A DNA stretch of 14,486 nt, taken from CAIKHN01 sp964394565 (GTDB lineage Bacteria; Patescibacteriota; Patescibacteriia; UBA9934). Shown here piece after piece: positions 12,520 to 14,486 of this stretch (positions are counted from its first letter, which is position 1; each line of letters begins with the position of its first letter). The notes under the pieces are model-generated. The model did not search any database, was not told where the DNA came from, and saw only the letters and a program-made list of their open reading frames with translations. The stretch is taken from assembly GCA_964394565.1 (NCBI GenBank), contig CAYMYA010000018.1, positions 1-14,486 on the forward strand. Direction: 5' to 3'. Made by a program: the position numbers and the translations under genes.

Positions 12520-13152
12520 TTATGCCTTCGTTACAGGCTGTGCGTCAGGTTTTCGCAATGCTGCGAGCGCCATGAACGTTGCCTTTGCGTTGTTAATCTT
12601 GTTGCTTGAACCCATCAACTTAGACACCGCGTTTGGCACACCAGCAAGTTCCAAAACCACACGCGTTGGCCCGCCGCACTTGAGTCCAGTACCCTGTGGA
12701 GCTGGTTTCAAAAGCACAGATGCCGCCGCAAACTTTCTCAAAACTTCATGCGGAATCGTTTCCTTCACCAAGGGAACCGTAATTAAGGCTTTCTTTGCTT
12801 GACGGAATGCTTTTTCAACCGCCATTGCAACGTCTGCACCCTTCGCGACACCAAAGCCAACACGGCCACGACGATCGCCAATCACGAGACTCGCACGGAA
12901 ACGCATGCGTTTTCCACCCTTAGTCACACGCGTCACGCGAGCAAGCTCGAGAATTTTCTGTTCGAATTCTCGCGGCTCACGGTCATCGCGACGTCCGCCA
13001 CGACCACCACCTTTGCCACGCGCATCGCCTCCACGGTTTCCACCGCCTTGACCTGGACGTCCGCCACGACCTGCTCCACCACGATTCGCCCCATACGTTG
13101 GTCGTGCAGCTCCGGTTGCTGCTGGCGCTGTTGTTTTTGCTACGTCAGTCAT
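12520..13152 (-). CDS. rpsE: 30S ribosomal protein S5 (uS5) with an RGG-rich N-terminal extension
   Basis: This 210-residue small-subunit protein is important for decoding fidelity and the mRNA entry site. The core begins at about residue 63 with FEQKILELARVTRVTKGGKR (dsRBD-like), followed by FRASLVIGDRRGRVGFGVAKG and, in the C-terminal domain, LLKPAPQGTGLKCGG. Ahead of it lies an unusual low-complexity stretch (about residues 16-61) with repeated NRGG and GRGG units and almost only Gly, Arg and a few other residues. Typical S5 is about 160-170 residues, so the extra 40-50 residues explain the length. It starts 3 nt after the rplR stop. Confidence 0.96.
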   Translation of the reverse strand: MTDVAKTTAPAATGAARPTYGANRGGAGRGGRPGQGGGNRGGDARGKGGGRGGRRDDREPREFEQKILELARVTRVTKGGKRMRFRASLVIGDRRGRVGFGVAKGADVAMAVEKAFRQAKKALITVPLVKETIPHEVLRKFAAASVLLKPAPQGTGLKCGGPTRVVLELAGVPNAVSKLMGSSNKINNAKATFMALAALRKPDAQPVTKA

Positions 13153-13155
13153 AGG

Positions 13156-13515
13156 TTAGAACTGAAGACCGTTATCTCGGCACGCCTGAGCGACTGCCGC
13201 GACACGACCATGATAAATATACGAACCACGATCAAAGATCACTGTCGTCACACCAGCGGCCACTGCAGCTTTCGCGAGAGCAGCACCAACTTGCGCTGCA
13301 CGCACCATCGGCTTATCGCTTACTGGCATCTTCAAATCAGACGCGGCACAAATGGTGCGACCCGTGTCATCATCGATCACCTGAGCACTGATATGCTTGT
13401 CTGAACGGAATACCGTCAGACGTGGGCGTGAAGCAGTACCGTGAATTTTTGCGCGTGTACGGATGGCGCGACGTTTTGCACCATGACGTTTCGCGAGGAT
13501 ATTCTTTCGCAACAT
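13156..13515 (-). CDS. rplR: 50S ribosomal protein L18 (uL18)
   Basis: This 119-residue protein binds 5S rRNA together with L5 and L25. It has the basic N-terminus (RKNILAKRHGAKRRAIRTRA), the PRLTVFRSDKHISAQVIDD strand region and the C-terminal FDRGSYIYHGRVAAVAQACR, all typical. Length and place between rplF and rpsE are normal. It lies 8 nt after the rplF stop. Confidence 0.96.
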   Translation of the reverse strand: MLRKNILAKRHGAKRRAIRTRAKIHGTASRPRLTVFRSDKHISAQVIDDDTGRTICAASDLKMPVSDKPMVRAAQVGAALAKAAVAAGVTTVIFDRGSYIYHGRVAAVAQACRDNGLQF

Positions 13516-13523
13516 AGGAGAGA

Positions 13524-14075
13524 TTAATCGCTCTTCGCGGCCTTACCTGCCTTACGACGGATAATTTCATCCGTGTAGCGGAACCCTTTGCCTTTATATG
13601 GCTCAGGTTTCTTCATCCCACGAATTTCTGCAGCTACTTTTCCGACCACCACAGCATCAATGCCCGAGATTGTCAGGACATTACCTTCAATCTTTGCGGT
13701 GATTCCATCAGGAAGAACAAATTTTACCTCGTGCGAAAACCCAAGCGCAAAGACGAGTGTCGTTCCCTGGAGGCTCATCTTAAAACCAACACCGTTGAGT
13801 TCAAGAGCTTTCGAATACCCCGCAGAGACTCCAGTAACCTTCTGCGCAATCAACGCACGCATGGTACCCCAAATTGCACGATCTTCACGCTCTGGATCAT
13901 TCACCGTGACATCAACGCGCTCTTTTCCTTCTTCAGAAGAAACCGTCGCACGAGCATGTGGGTGAAGAACAAGAGACAACTCCCCTTTTGGTCCTTTCAC
14001 GGTGACCACGCCTGCATCAATTGTTGCGGTGACGCCCGAGGGCAAGAACACCGGTTTTTTTCCAATGCGAGACAT
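13524..14075 (-). CDS. rplF: 50S ribosomal protein L6 (uL6)
   Basis: This 183-residue protein lies near the stalk base and sarcin-ricin loop of the large subunit. It starts with the family signature MSRIGKKPVFLPSGV and has the C-terminal KPEPYKGKGFRYTDEIIRRK, the conserved rRNA-contacting end of the second domain. I chose ATG 14075, which follows the rpsH stop by 1 nt (TAATATG); an in-frame upstream codon at 14102 would overlap rpsH. No Shine-Dalgarno is visible. Confidence 0.96.
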   Translation of the reverse strand: MSRIGKKPVFLPSGVTATIDAGVVTVKGPKGELSLVLHPHARATVSSEEGKERVDVTVNDPEREDRAIWGTMRALIAQKVTGVSAGYSKALELNGVGFKMSLQGTTLVFALGFSHEVKFVLPDGITAKIEGNVLTISGIDAVVVGKVAAEIRGMKKPEPYKGKGFRYTDEIIRRKAGKAAKSD

Positions 14076-14076
14076 A

Positions 14077-14469
14077 TTAGTAGATTTCACAAATAAGTTC
14101 ACCGCCCAAACGACGCTTGTGAGCCTCTTTGTTCGTCATCAAACCGTTTGGCGTCGATACAATCGCGAACCCGAGACCAGAACGAATCATTTTTAAATCA
14201 TCGGTCTTCACATACACACGGCAGCTCGGCTTACTCTTGCGAACAATGGACGAAATCGCTGGTTCGCCATTTTCACGATACGTCAATCTGACGCGAAGCA
14301 TTGGCTTCGAGCCATCTTGAAATGTTTCAACGCCAGAAAGATATCCTTCTTTTTCAAGAATCTTTGCCATGGCGAATTTCATTTGTGACATCGGCATGTC
14401 AGCCACCGCTGCACGAGTTGCACTCGCATTACGGATACGGGTGAGCATGTCGGAAATTGGATCAGTCAT
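14077..14469 (-). CDS. rpsH: 30S ribosomal protein S8 (uS8)
   Basis: This 130-residue protein is a primary 16S rRNA binder and nucleates the central domain of the small subunit. It opens MTDPISDMLTRIRNA and ends with the conserved RRLGGELICEIY; the STPNGLMTNKEAHKRRLG stretch is the typical signature region. Two adjacent ATGs are possible, 14472 and 14469. I prefer 14469 because MTDPI is the usual start of the family. The gene ends 1 nt before rplF. Confidence 0.96.
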   Translation of the reverse strand: MTDPISDMLTRIRNASATRAAVADMPMSQMKFAMAKILEKEGYLSGVETFQDGSKPMLRVRLTYRENGEPAISSIVRKSKPSCRVYVKTDDLKMIRSGLGFAIVSTPNGLMTNKEAHKRRLGGELICEIY

Positions 14470-14476
14470 CATAGGA

Positions 14477-14486
14477 TTACCAGCTT
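14477..14486 (-). CDS. rpsN: 3' end of the preceding gene, probably rpsN (S14)
   Basis: The minus strand at the edge reads AGC TGG TAA, that is Ser-Trp-stop, ending 4-7 nt before rpsH. Zinc-type S14 proteins usually end in Ala-Ser-Trp and precede rpsH in this operon. With two visible codons, the call rests mostly on gene order. Confidence 0.45.

Noticed and set aside
1..14486. UGA recoded to glycine as in Gracilibacteria/Absconditabacteria
   Set aside because: TGA ends scpA, scpB, the carboxypeptidase, recO and ruvX at natural family ends and is not found inside the genes read here.

Overview
This window looks like a piece of a Candidate Phyla Radiation (Patescibacteria) genome, probably Parcubacteria-like. 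Four things suggest this. The spc-type ribosomal operon has no rpmD (L30) between rpsE and rplO. The genes are packed with 1-4 nt gaps or ATGA overlaps. Shine-Dalgarno sites are almost absent. The secreted protein at 3399-4235 carries an N-terminal domain that I associate with CPR proteins. TGA is used as an ordinary stop, so this is not the recoded Gracilibacteria/Absconditabacteria group. The exact lineage cannot be fixed from the sequence. One 100-N scaffold gap (8712-8811) lies inside ruvX.

Layout, left to right. A partial tRNA-Leu(CAA) on the minus strand and a small plus-strand membrane protein gene (121-585) are divergent. A two-way terminator separates that gene from a minus-strand operon of four overlapping genes, read from right to left: scpA, scpB, a D-Ala-D-Ala carboxypeptidase and a small multidrug export-like membrane protein. 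Upstream of it is a secreted cupredoxin fusion (3399-4235). Next comes a tRNA synthetase pair, archaeal-type aspS (4330-5643) and asnS (5699-7006). asnS is preceded by a 177-nt T-box leader with its own promoter, so synthetase expression should respond to uncharged tRNA-Asn. Two matching arrays of three 9-bp near-palindromes with exact 16-bp spacing lie immediately upstream of aspS and of the cupredoxin gene.

From 7214 to 10733 there is a tight minus-strand group, read as adk, map, a membrane-anchored DUF7282-like protein, ruvX, an HExxH putative metalloprotease and recO. From 10810 to the right edge is the distal part of the spc operon, read as rpsN (last codons only), rpsH, rplF, rplR, rpsE, rplO and secY, closed by a terminator.

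The most interesting points are the compact asparagine-type T-box, the paired 16-bp-period repeat arrays, the coexistence of a non-discriminating-looking AspRS with AsnRS, the cupredoxin fusion, an RGG-rich extension on S5, and promoters placed so close to start codons that several mRNAs are probably leaderless. Every stretch longer than 300 bases is covered by a gene.
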